Assembly (NCBI GenBank): GCA_015143295.1
Contig: CM026564.1
Location: 10,156,416-10,220,415, forward strand
From: Tetracentron sinense
Taxonomy: Eukaryota; Streptophyta; Magnoliopsida; Trochodendrales; Trochodendraceae
Length of the DNA: 64,000 nucleotides
Direction: 5' to 3'
Position 1 is the stretch's first letter. Each line of letters begins with the position of its first letter. The notes under the pieces were generated by a model that worked only from the letters and a program-made list of their open reading frames with translations, was not told where the DNA came from and did not search any database. The translations under genes and the position numbers were made by a program. Of this stretch, positions 35,807-45,015 are shown piece by piece.

Positions 35807-38800
35807 ATGGCCGGAGAAGTTCTCGCTAGCGTTGCTATAGAAGTTATCTTGACGAAGCTGATATCCCTCACTGCCCAAGAGGTCAATCTGGCATGGGGTT
35901 TCAAGGGAGAGCTCACAAACCTCCGAAGGAAGTTGGCCACAATTAAGGCAGTGCTTCAGGACGCCGAGAAGCGGCAAGTGACAGAGAATCGTGTGAGGAT
36001 TTGGCTGGAAAGGCTTAAAGATGTAGCTTATGATGCAGAGGATGTGTTGGATAAGTTTGAATATGGAGTTCTCCGACGCCGAGTGGAGAACAAGGTACGC
36101 TACTTCTTTTCGCTCTCCAACCCACTTGTATTTAATCAAAAGTTAGCTCATAAGATTAAGAATATCAATAAAGCTTTAGATGAAATTGCACGGGAAAAGG
36201 ATCAATTTCAATTTAGAGAGAACATTATAGTTACAAAGGTTGAGGCCAATGATGATCGAAAAACCCACTCTCTTATGAATAATTCTGAAGTTGTTATCGG
36301 AAGGGAAAAAGCTAAGTCGGAGATAGTAGACATGTTAATCAGCTCGAGCAATCAAGAAATGATCTCGGTCATCCCCATAGTGGGGTTGGGGGGTCTCGGA
36401 AAGACAACACTTGCTAAGTTAGTCTACAATGACAAATCTGTAGTGGGTCATTTCAATCTTAGAATGTGGGTTTGTGTATCTGAAGATTTTGTTGCCACCA
36501 GGATTTTAAAAGAAATCAAGGAATCCATTGACAGAAGCAAATGTGATAATGCGAACATGGATTCTATGATGCGTGCACTTGAAACACAACTGCGTGGAAA
36601 ACAATTTTTACTGGTACTTGATGATGTGTGGAATGAAGACCGAGCGAAGTGGGATAATTTGAAAGATTCTTTACTATCACTAGGTAGTAGGGGAAGCAAA
36701 ATCCTAGTAACTACACGCAGTGGTACAGTTGCATCAATCATGGGAACGGTTCCTACACACCGTTTGGAGGGACTATCAGAAGATGAATGTTGGTCTGTAT
36801 TCAAGCGGAGAGCATTTGGGAATCGGGGACCGGACGAGACTCCAAATCTAGTGAAAATAGGAAAAGAGATTGCTAAGAAGTGTAGAGGTGTTCCACTTGC
36901 AGCAAAGGCTCTTGGAGGCATGATGAGCTATAAAAGGGAGGAAAGTGAGTGGTTGTCTATTCAGAGAAGTGAAATTTTGGATTTACCTGAAGTTGGAAAT
37001 GGAATCTTACCTGCACTAAAGTTGAGCTATGATCACTTGCCATCAGATTTGAAACAGTGTTTCTCATATTGTTCCGTATTTCCAAAAGATTTTGAGATTG
37101 AAAAAGAAAACTTAGTCCAAATGTGGATGGCTGGGGGGTTTCTTCAACCATCCAAAGGAAGTAAACAAGTGATCATGGAGGATGTGGGTGGTGAATATTT
37201 CAATATTTTGCTTCAAAATTCCTTCTTCCAAGATGTAGTGGAAGACAAGATTAATGGGAATATATGGGGGTGCAAGATGCATGATCTTGTGCACGATCTT
37301 GCACAATTTGTTGTGGGGACTGAATGCTCAGTTGCGGGGATGAGTAAAGTAGAAGATATTTCTGAAGCTCGTCATTTGTCATTGCTTCTTGATGATAAAA
37401 AACCAATTCCAGCATCAATTTTTGAAGCAAAGAAATTGCGCACGTGTCTTTTATTGGATCGATGTTTAGCATCTTCCGTATCTTCCAATGACTTGGATAG
37501 AATGTTCTTGAACTTTAAGTGCTTACGTGTCCTAAGTTTAAGAGGAACTTCCATTGTTCATTTGCCACCATCAATTGGAAAGTTGAAACATTTAAGGTAC
37601 CTTGACCTTTCATGGACAAAAATTGATAAATTGCCTAAATCTATTACTAGACTCTATCAGCTGCAAACGCTAAATCTCAAATGGTGCCGCTATCTTAAAG
37701 GTATTCCCGAAGACATGAGAAAGATGATTAGCTTGAGACATCTCATGATCAACGCAGGAAAGTGGAATCGGATGCCAACTAAGATGGGGCAATTAAGTTG
37801 CCTTCAGACATTGTCGATGTTTAAAGTGGGCAAAGATGCGGGGTGTGGTATTAATGAGTTGGGATGCCTAAATAACCTTAGTGGTAACTTTGAAATGTCT
37901 AATCTCGAGAATGTGAGAAACGGAATGGAAGCAAAGGAGGCCAATTTAAAGGGAAAGCCAAATATTCATTGCTTGACATTTTCTTGGGGGCAGGCTAGTG
38001 AGAATATCGATGATGTGCTGGAAGGCCTTGAACCCCACCCAAATTTGAAAGCCTTGCAAATCGACGAGTTTGGCGGTGTGAGAATCCCTAGCTGGATTAA
38101 TGCCTCGTTATTGCTACCCAATTTGGTTGATATCACATTGTGTAAGTGTTACATGTGGGAACATGTCCCCACACTTGGGTGGCTACCCTCTCTTAGGTCT
38201 CTTTACATAGGTGGAATGAAAAATGTCAAAAGTATCAGTGGCGAGTTCTATCATGGAGAGATTAGTAGCAGTGGTAAAGAAATATCACAAGCAATAGGAG
38301 CAACCTTCCCATCATTAACGAAACTTACCATATCTCACATGGATAATTTAGTAGAATGGTTAGAAGTGTCAGCGGTGGTTTCTTCTTGTTTCCCTCACCT
38401 TGAGGACTTGGCTATGGCAAATTGTCCTAAGTTGACAACCATGCCAAGTCGGTTTACTTCTCTCACCTCCCTAATAATAATGCAATTACAAGAGCTCGAG
38501 TTTCTTCCAGAATGGTCACCACAAAACAATAAAAATATTCGGAGTATGAGTATTTGGGAATGTCACAAATTAGAAGCCATTTTTTCAAGCAAAAGATGTG
38601 AAGGAATCCAAAGAGAAAGCGAGGAGAGACTTCAAATGCAAGCTCTCGAGACGTTGGAGATAGGGAACTGCTCTAGACTAAAGTCTATTATTCAGGATGT
38701 GCAGTGGGATTTCACCTCTCTTAGAGAATTGAATATTGAAGACTGCCATGAATTAACTTGTTTACTAGATGGTCGGCATCTCCTCAAATCCCTCAAGAAA

Positions 38801-39430
38801 TTGTCCATTTCGGGTTGTCCTAATCTAGTGTATGTTCCAGACGTACAAGACATGATCAATCTGACAAATTTGGCCATTCATAGCTGTGAAAAATTGCAAT
38901 CTTTGCCAGAGGGGCTGCAATGCCTCTCCGCCCTTGAGGAGTTGGAAATTGGCGGTTTTTCAGACGAGCTGGATTGTTTTCCCAATGCAGAGGGCATTCA
39001 ACGCCTTGTCTCCCTAAAGGAATTATGTATTTATGGTTGGCCTAAGCTCAAGTCTCTGCCTGAGCAGATTCAACACCTCACCACACTGCAACATCTAAGT
39101 ATAATCAATTTTGATGGTTTGGTGGCTTTGCCTGAGTGGCTGAGGAACCTTACCTCTCTTCAAAGTCTGGAAATTAGGAATTGCAAAAATTTGATGTATT
39201 TGCCCAAAAAGGAAGCAATGCGACACCTCACTATCCCAGAAGGTCTAGAGATTAATAATTGTCCCCTTTTGAGCGAAAGATGTGGCAAGGAGAGAGGCGA
39301 GGAGTGGTTTAAGATAGCCCACCTTCCAATCATCTCGATTGATGATAGGTTTCGTTGTTCAATTCATGATTTTGTTCTTTTATTTGCTCATTTATCCTCA
39401 TTTGTTTCTCTCTTGTCATCTAATCTTTAA
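35807..39430 (+). CDS. CC-NBS-LRR (CNL) disease-resistance protein, RGA-type
   Basis: Intracellular immune receptor of 1207 residues in one uninterrupted exon. Order: coiled-coil domain (1-150) with the EDVLDKFEY motif at 78-86; NB-ARC with P-loop GLGGLGKTT (193-201), RNBS-A around LRMWVCVSEDF, kinase-2 LLVLDDVW (268-275), RNBS-B GSKILVTTR (296-304), GLPL form CRGVPLAAKALGG (359-371), RNBS-D CFSYCSVFPKD, and MHD at 491-493; then about 20 leucine-rich repeats from 568 to about 1170. The Trp closing kinase-2 is typical of non-TIR receptors. The ATG is the first in frame and is followed by the usual MAGEVLAS-type start. Family proteins bind ADP/ATP and switch on when a pathogen signal is sensed; the target is unknown. 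The last 25-30 hydrophobic residues follow the usual LPIISID end and may be intron read-through. Confidence 0.95.
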   Translation: MAGEVLASVAIEVILTKLISLTAQEVNLAWGFKGELTNLRRKLATIKAVLQDAEKRQVTENRVRIWLERLKDVAYDAEDVLDKFEYGVLRRRVENKVRYFFSLSNPLVFNQKLAHKIKNINKALDEIAREKDQFQFRENIIVTKVEANDDRKTHSLMNNSEVVIGREKAKSEIVDMLISSSNQEMISVIPIVGLGGLGKTTLAKLVYNDKSVVGHFNLRMWVCVSEDFVATRILKEIKESIDRSKCDNANMDSMMRALETQLRGKQFLLVLDDVWNEDRAKWDNLKDSLLSLGSRGSKILVTTRSGTVASIMGTVPTHRLEGLSEDECWSVFKRRAFGNRGPDETPNLVKIGKEIAKKCRGVPLAAKALGGMMSYKREESEWLSIQRSEILDLPEVGNGILPALKLSYDHLPSDLKQCFSYCSVFPKDFEIEKENLVQMWMAGGFLQPSKGSKQVIMEDVGGEYFNILLQNSFFQDVVEDKINGNIWGCKMHDLVHDLAQFVVGTECSVAGMSKVEDISEARHLSLLLDDKKPIPASIFEAKKLRTCLLLDRCLASSVSSNDLDRMFLNFKCLRVLSLRGTSIVHLPPSIGKLKHLRYLDLSWTKIDKLPKSITRLYQLQTLNLKWCRYLKGIPEDMRKMISLRHLMINAGKWNRMPTKMGQLSCLQTLSMFKVGKDAGCGINELGCLNNLSGNFEMSNLENVRNGMEAKEANLKGKPNIHCLTFSWGQASENIDDVLEGLEPHPNLKALQIDEFGGVRIPSWINASLLLPNLVDITLCKCYMWEHVPTLGWLPSLRSLYIGGMKNVKSISGEFYHGEISSSGKEISQAIGATFPSLTKLTISHMDNLVEWLEVSAVVSSCFPHLEDLAMANCPKLTTMPSRFTSLTSLIIMQLQELEFLPEWSPQNNKNIRSMSIWECHKLEAIFSSKRCEGIQRESEERLQMQALETLEIGNCSRLKSIIQDVQWDFTSLRELNIEDCHELTCLLDGRHLLKSLKKLSISGCPNLVYVPDVQDMINLTNLAIHSCEKLQSLPEGLQCLSALEELEIGGFSDELDCFPNAEGIQRLVSLKELCIYGWPKLKSLPEQIQHLTTLQHLSIINFDGLVALPEWLRNLTSLQSLEIRNCKNLMYLPKKEAMRHLTIPEGLEINNCPLLSERCGKERGEEWFKIAHLPIISIDDRFRCSIHDFVLLFAHLSSFVSLLSSNL

Positions 39431-40365
39431 TTTTTTCCTTCATAGGATTTGATATTATGATAGTGATCACGAATGAATGATGTGATCCTATTGGAACCAC
39501 AGTCCTCTCTGTCGTTGGGTGTTCTGACCTCCTCCAGCCCCCGCCACCCATCCCACCGGTAACTCTCTCTCTCTCTTATCAATTGTTTATGATCTAATCT
39601 TTAATTTAAATTTATTTATCTTTTCTGAATTTTGATAGAGTAGGAAAAAATAGATGCTTGTTGGGCTTTCTGGGATTGCATAGATGGCTAGTAAAGATCT
39701 TTTCTCTGTAATAATTTCATTAAAAGTTATAATTTCATCTTATCTTATGTTACGATTTCATCTTTTTTCCTTTATCTTTTTGCTAAAGATTTACTTTCTT
39801 ATTTAAATATTCACACCATTATCCCTTTCATTATTTTATTTGAGTCTATTTGTTTTGTTTGGATTCATTAATTTAATCTTTTATTTTCTCTTTTGTATCA
39901 AACTATAAATAATTTTATTATTATTTAGGAATGGATATTATATTGTTTGAGTTCTCTCTTCTAATTGAGTTGGATTTTCAGAGGCCTTACTTTTACCATA
40001 TGATATACGCTACATCATCTTGAAAAAAATTATTGTATTTCTACATAAACAAAATTTCAATCATTGCGCAAACTAGGATTTTCATTCAAGTGGTTCAATT
40101 AAGAACTAAGAATATCATTTCTATGCAATATTTTTTTTATTTGTCTGTCTCTACTAGTATTTAGTTTCTTAAAATCAGAAGATGATCTATACTCTTCAAA
40201 AGTGTACCATATATTTTTATTATTATTATCAATGCTTTATTTATTATATATATAAGACAAAAAAAATGGGAGGGGGGGCAACTATACTAATAACATTAAA
40301 AAAAATTGAGTGGCCCACTATTTCATACCACCTCATGAAAGAATTACAAAAATTTTTGGGGGTCA

Positions 40366-40401
<36 letters not shown>

Positions 40402-41383
40402 GCTCCTCCTGGCTCCGCCCCTGTTCATAGGATTTCACATTTTGATAGTGATCATGAATGAATGATGTGATCCCAAATATCACATCCTCAGACTCATTAA
40501 TTAATTCTTTTATTTTCTCGTGTATCAAACTAAAAATATATTTTTCTCTACTACTTAGGAATTGAGATTATATTGTTTGAGTTCTCTCTTCAAAAGTTGG
40601 ATTTTCAGAGGCTAAGAGCAAGACTTTTACCTAAATCATCTTGAAAAAAAATTATTATATTTCTAGAGAAACAAAATTAAAGTAATTGCAAAAACTTAGG
40701 ATTTTCATCAAGTGATTCAACTAAGAACTAAGAATATCATCTCTATACAATTTTTTTGTCTTGATTTCTCTACTTGTATTTGATTTCTTAAAGGCAAAAT
40801 ACAATCTATACTCTTTAAAAGTGTACCATATATTATTATTATTATCTATGCTTTATTTATAGGCCTAAAAACTCATCAACTTTGGTAGTCATGTCAACTA
40901 CTTAAGAACTGTTGAATCCCAAAATAATTAGACTAAGTGAAAAATTAGCTAGCTAATGAAAAATTCATTCCAAATCACCAACCTTAATTTTCTAGCTTTT
41001 CGAGTTGTAGCTATCATTTATTCAAAGTCACTCTGATTATATAGTTCTTAAGTTATGCCCTTGCCAAGAGATGACGCACTGAATGGGATATACGGATCAT
41101 CAAGTATTGGGGCCACATCTATGGTATGGGGATATGGTTTACAATAAGCATATGTGGATCATTGCTAATAGATCTGTGGTATATATTATGAATTCACTAT
41201 GTTTAATTTTTTTATTTGAAGTTTGGCATGAGGAGTGAAAGCCATTGTTTGTAAATAATTTGAAGTTCGATATGTTAATTTTGTATAATGTCTGAAAGCA
41301 ATTGTTAGTATTCGTTCATGATAATTAATATGTGTTTGTTATTATTTTATTTGTTCTTTATTTCATTTTCTTTCTATTATGCT
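39431..41383. other. CNL 3' flank with local duplication
   Basis: AT-rich, no gene. TTCATAGGATTT and the following about 50 bp at 39439 recur at 40424. TTGTTTGAGTTCTCTCTTC at 39942 recurs at 40573. So 40424-40860 is a shortened repeat of 39439-40250. Between them, 40258-40423 ends in GGCTCCGCCCCTG, the right terminus of a hAT-like element whose left end is not seen. Confidence 0.6.
40368..40399. repeat. Run of 32 C residues
   Basis: Uninterrupted poly-C at the right end of the hAT-like remnant. Frames reading poly-Pro or poly-Gly across it are artefacts. Length may be uncertain in the assembly. Confidence 0.9.
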
Positions 41384-43266
41384 TGTAGAGCCCCGAAATT
41401 TCATTTCACTAAGAATGAATAGTGTGTGAATAGTGCCCAAGTGTGGTTTTGTACACTTATGGGTCTTATGTTAATATATGTATTTGGAATTATGGCGTAT
41501 ATGTTCCAATGGGTCTATATGTCCTTAGGAAATGTGTTGAAAGCATAAAAGAGTGTTGGAAGTGCATTGGGGAAGATTCGAGTGGTGTAAACAAGGTTTT
41601 TCAACAAAACAGGGGTTGACCGATCGCTCGGTCATTACCTGCGATCGATCGGTCAACTACCGATCGCTCGATAGCTGTCGCACGGTCAATTTTTTTGTAT
41701 GGGGAAAAATTCCAGAGAGTGTGTTTTTGACCGATCTCCCGGTCATAACACCGATCGACCGGTACGCCACCGATCGCTCGGTCCATACCACCGATCGATC
41801 GGTCATACGCAGATTTTCTTCATTAAGGGTGTTTAAGACTTTAACCATCACCCTTTGCCTATAAAAGGGCTGGGTTCGTGCCTTAGGGTTTCACAAACCC
41901 TTTGTGCATTGTTTTTGAGGGATTTAAAGAGGAGAAGGAGGAGAGGACCTTGGTGATCGTTCAAGCTTGTGGAAGATCAAGTTCTTCCTTTCCATTTGGT
42001 GTTTTCCAACCAAGAACTCACTGTTCTTGCTTGTTCCAGCCATTGGGAGTCAAACTCATTGATTTCTCTAAGGTAGATACACTCTACTACAATCTTGCAA
42101 TCCTACTAGTTACTAATTATGATTCTTCTTATCTATGCCTTATCTATATGTATTGATTTTATGTATGAAAAGGTGTGATTATATACTTGGATGAAAATTA
42201 CTATTATGATGCACTCTAAGTGTTTGATAAAATACCTCTAAGGGATTCTATGCTTAAATACGATGATTTCTCTTATTAAGTGCATATGCTCGCATGTCTC
42301 GCATGAACTGATGGTTTCCATGGATTTCTCAAAGTACAAACAAAGGTTTTTCACGAAAAGACAAATAATGAATGATTCTAAGTAACTCTATGATTTCTCC
42401 AAGATCGTTTTGCAAGCTCTAAGGATCATACCATGCTCACAAGGAAACTCTATGATAATGCTCTAAGATCGTCTCACAAGCTCCACGGATCACAATGAAA
42501 TGCTCTAAGATCTCTAAGGTCATGCTCTATGGAAATGCTCTACGGTATTGCTCTATGCTCTATGCTCTATGTCACTACGGATCATAATGACTCTAAGTAA
42601 CTCCATGAACTCACAAGAACTCATAAGGCTATGATTATCGATTGACTCACACGGTTACAGTTTTGGTTTCGAATATTATCTCACATATGCTTTCATGGTT
42701 TCCATGCTTTAAGGAATTTACGGATTTCATTCTCCATGTCTTGTATGCTCCATGCCTAACCGCTTTATTGTTATTAGTTTGTATACACTGAGTATTTCAT
42801 GCTCAGTCGATATTGTTATGATCGGCAGGTGCTCGGGTTCCATTCGATTTGTGTGGCGAAGAACCTTGGGTCGAGGAAGAGTACCGTGACCCGGAGCCTT
42901 CCATGGATCACTATCATGACGATGGTGCTTTAGATAGGAGTCATGACTTCGATTTCTGTTGATCGACCGACTTAGAACTTGTGTCATTTTGTTATGTGAG
43001 TGTGGGGTTTGTCCACTCCACTTTTGGGTTTCTCACACACGTGTACTTGTTGGTTCTTACTTGAGCCAAGTTATAGGAGTATTCATTTTGCTTCCGCTAT
43101 GTTTAGTATTTTATTTTCCGTTGTGCATTGTATTTCGTTTCCGCTATGTATATTCAGGTACTCTGACAGGTTTCCACGTGTGCCTTATGTATCATACTGG
43201 AGGTATGATATGGCGGTCACGAGTCAAAGTATCCTTAACTCCTAGGGGGTATTTTGGGTCGCGACA
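41384..43266 (+). repeat. TE4 5' LTR (1883 bp)
   Basis: Starts TGTAGAGCCCCGAAATTTC and ends GGGTCGCGACA. A TATA box, TATAAAAG, is at 41860-41867, about 57 bp after the palindrome array. A region of irregular repeats on CTCTAAGATCGT / CACAAGCTC lies at about 42340-42610. Short frames in it recur in the other LTR and are not genes. Confidence 0.95.
41619..41803. promoter_or_regulatory. GATCG palindrome array, TE4 5' LTR
   Basis: Seven 14-bp members, including ACCGATCGCTCGGT twice, ACCGATCGACCGGT, ACCGATCTCCCGGT and the perfect palindrome ACCGATCGATCGGT. They fall in two clusters separated by TTTTTTTGTATGGGGAAA and TCCAGAGAGTGTG. Just upstream of TATAAAAG. Confidence 0.75.
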
Positions 43267-43270
43267 GACT

Positions 43271-43282
43271 TAGTATCAGAGC
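43271..43282 (+). other. TE4 primer binding site, one mismatch
   Basis: TAGTATCAGAGC, four bases inside the 5' LTR; one G-to-A change from the initiator-Met site. Confidence 0.88.
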
Positions 43283-43650
43283 TAGTTATGTCTAACGACA
43301 GACTTAGAGTCGGAGCTTAGGCATTAGGTCACCCAGGCTTGGTCTAAAGCGGAAGTAATTCCTATGAGTTGAACTTAGAACTCAGAAGGACTCAGTTTTC
43401 TTAGGCTTGTTACCACGACATAACCGGTATCAAGTGAATCCTTAGGTCAGTATAGGATCCGAGATCGATGTGATCCTATGCGAGGTTCTAGTATAGGCTC
43501 TAAAGTATAATTATATGATGATATATATATACCTCGATGTATACTATGTGCGGTATAGCATTTCATGATTATTGAATTGCTATATGATATGTGAGGTTTG
43601 GTATCCAAGTTAGACTCATGTTTTGCCAAATTGATCTCAGGATTCGATAT

Positions 43651-44877
43651 CATGAGACGTGGCAATCGGGGTCGAGGTTACCATACTCGGAGGGCCGAGA
43701 GTGAAGTTTCGAGAGAAGAGGAACCGTTGTATTTTACAAATGCTATGGACTCCATAGCCGAGACTTTGGCATTGTTGGCAGCGAGGCCTATGCCTACCCC
43801 ACCGTCCACGCCTGTGCCTACACCGGTGCATCACACCGCGGGGCTCGAAGCTTTTAGGAGACTGCGGCCTCCTACATTCTATGGCACTCTGGACCCCATG
43901 GTGGCAGAGTCTTGGATTATGCAGCTGGAGAAGACCTTCCGGGCTCTCCGTTGTACCGATGAGCAAAGGGTAGAATGGGCTTCCTTCGTGATGGAAGGTG
44001 AAGCCGAACACTGGTGGAGAGCTGCCCAAGGGCGCCCAAGGGCAGAGAGATGTTGCTAAGGCAGGTGTGCCCTGGACTTGGGCGGAGTTCTTAGAGACTT
44101 TCAGGGAATAGTACTTTCCCAGGTTTATTCGGGAACAAAAGGCGAGAGAGTTTATGCTTTTGGAGCAAGGGTCAATGAGCGTAGCCGAGTATGAGGCTAA
44201 GTTCACCGAGTTGTCTAGGTTTGCTCCGCACTTGGTGGCTACTGAAGACCTACAGGTCAGGAAGTTTGAGATGGGCTTGAAGGCTTTCATCCGAGATCGG
44301 GTGTCCATTCTCCAGGTAGAGTCTTGGAGAGAGATAGTAGGGAAGGCGAAGATCGCCGAAAAGAATGCGGAAGACTTTGTGAGAAGAAGAGACAATGGCT
44401 TCGGGAAGAGCATGTCTCGGGGTCAGTCGAGTAGTTCTTCAGAGAAGAGGACTAGGACTGCACCATACCAGTTCTCCCAGCCGATGTCGGCTCAAAGACC
44501 TTCTTTTGCGCCTCAGGCACCGCATCCTACGGCATCGCAAGCTACGAGGGTTATGCCTCCGGCTTCCTCCGCATCGCAGACATTTGAGGAGTGCGCCGTA
44601 TGTGGTCGTCGGCATAAGACTGGAGATTGCCGAAGAATGTTAGGTGGATGCTTCCACTGTGGCGAGATGGGCCATATGATTCGAGATTGCCCGCGCAAGC
44701 AGTCACAGTCTGGATCACAGGGAGTTCGGCCTCCAGGCAGGCAGAATTCACTTCAGGGGTCTTCATCTCAGGCCTCTAGATCCTTGCAGCCTACCCAGTA
44801 GCCTCGTCAGGCGAACCAGGGCAGAGTCTTTGCCATGACTGATAGAGACGCACAGGCATCTGATGATGTTGTGCAAG
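43651..44877 (+). pseudogene. gag: TE4 gag, broken
   Basis: ATG at 43651 (MRRGNRGRGYHTRR). Core LRRLRPPTF-type segment near 43860 and GEAEHWW near 44000. Zinc knuckle CFHCGEMGHMIRDC near 44650-44690. Lesions: an exact 10-bp tandem duplication (GCCCAAGGGC, 44024-44033 and 44034-44043) shifts the frame; TAG at 44109; TAG at 44799. It ends at the donor CAAG|GTACGC. Confidence 0.88.
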
Positions 44878-45015
44878 GTACGCGCGAACTAGTCTTTGTC
44901 GAAGTTCTAATATTGCCATGATATGTTCGTATCTATATATATCCTATGTGGTGTTTTGCGATGTTTGTATCTATATGTATAGTTGTGTTATAACTGGGAT
45001 GATTCAAATTCTCAG
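44878..45015 (+). other. TE4 candidate gag-pol intron (138 bp)
   Basis: Begins CAAG|GTACGCGCG and ends AAATTCTCAG|GT. Removal joins the split Gly codon and reads straight into the protease leader LLLVNECLA. Without removal the frame stops within about 15 codons. Confidence 0.62.

Larger units (their letters stand above)
27974..36437. repeat. Segmental duplication, copy 1 (part seen twice)
   Basis: This stretch recurs at 55143-64000 in the same orientation: TE3 from mid-RT to 3' LTR, the intergenic DNA, and the first 630 bp of the CNL gene. Identity judged by eye is about 98-99 per cent in the intergenic part, with a few private indels. If the duplication is head to tail, the full unit 1 is 27974-55142. 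Confidence 0.92.

Noticed and set aside
35738-36139. 133-codon minus-strand frame opposite the CNL start (and 63303-63542 in copy 2)
   Set aside because: Shadow of the CNL coding strand; no independent coding evidence.
40182-40430. Poly-Pro and poly-Gly frames
   Set aside because: Created by the run of 32 C residues.
41902-42156. 84-codon frame repeated exactly at 48976-49230
   Set aside because: It lies in the two LTRs of TE4, so the identity is due to the LTR pair. No known domain; other subfamilies lack it.
42727-42987. 86-codon minus-strand frame repeated at 49794-50054
   Set aside because: LTR-borne, recurs because the LTR recurs, no domain or coding signal.
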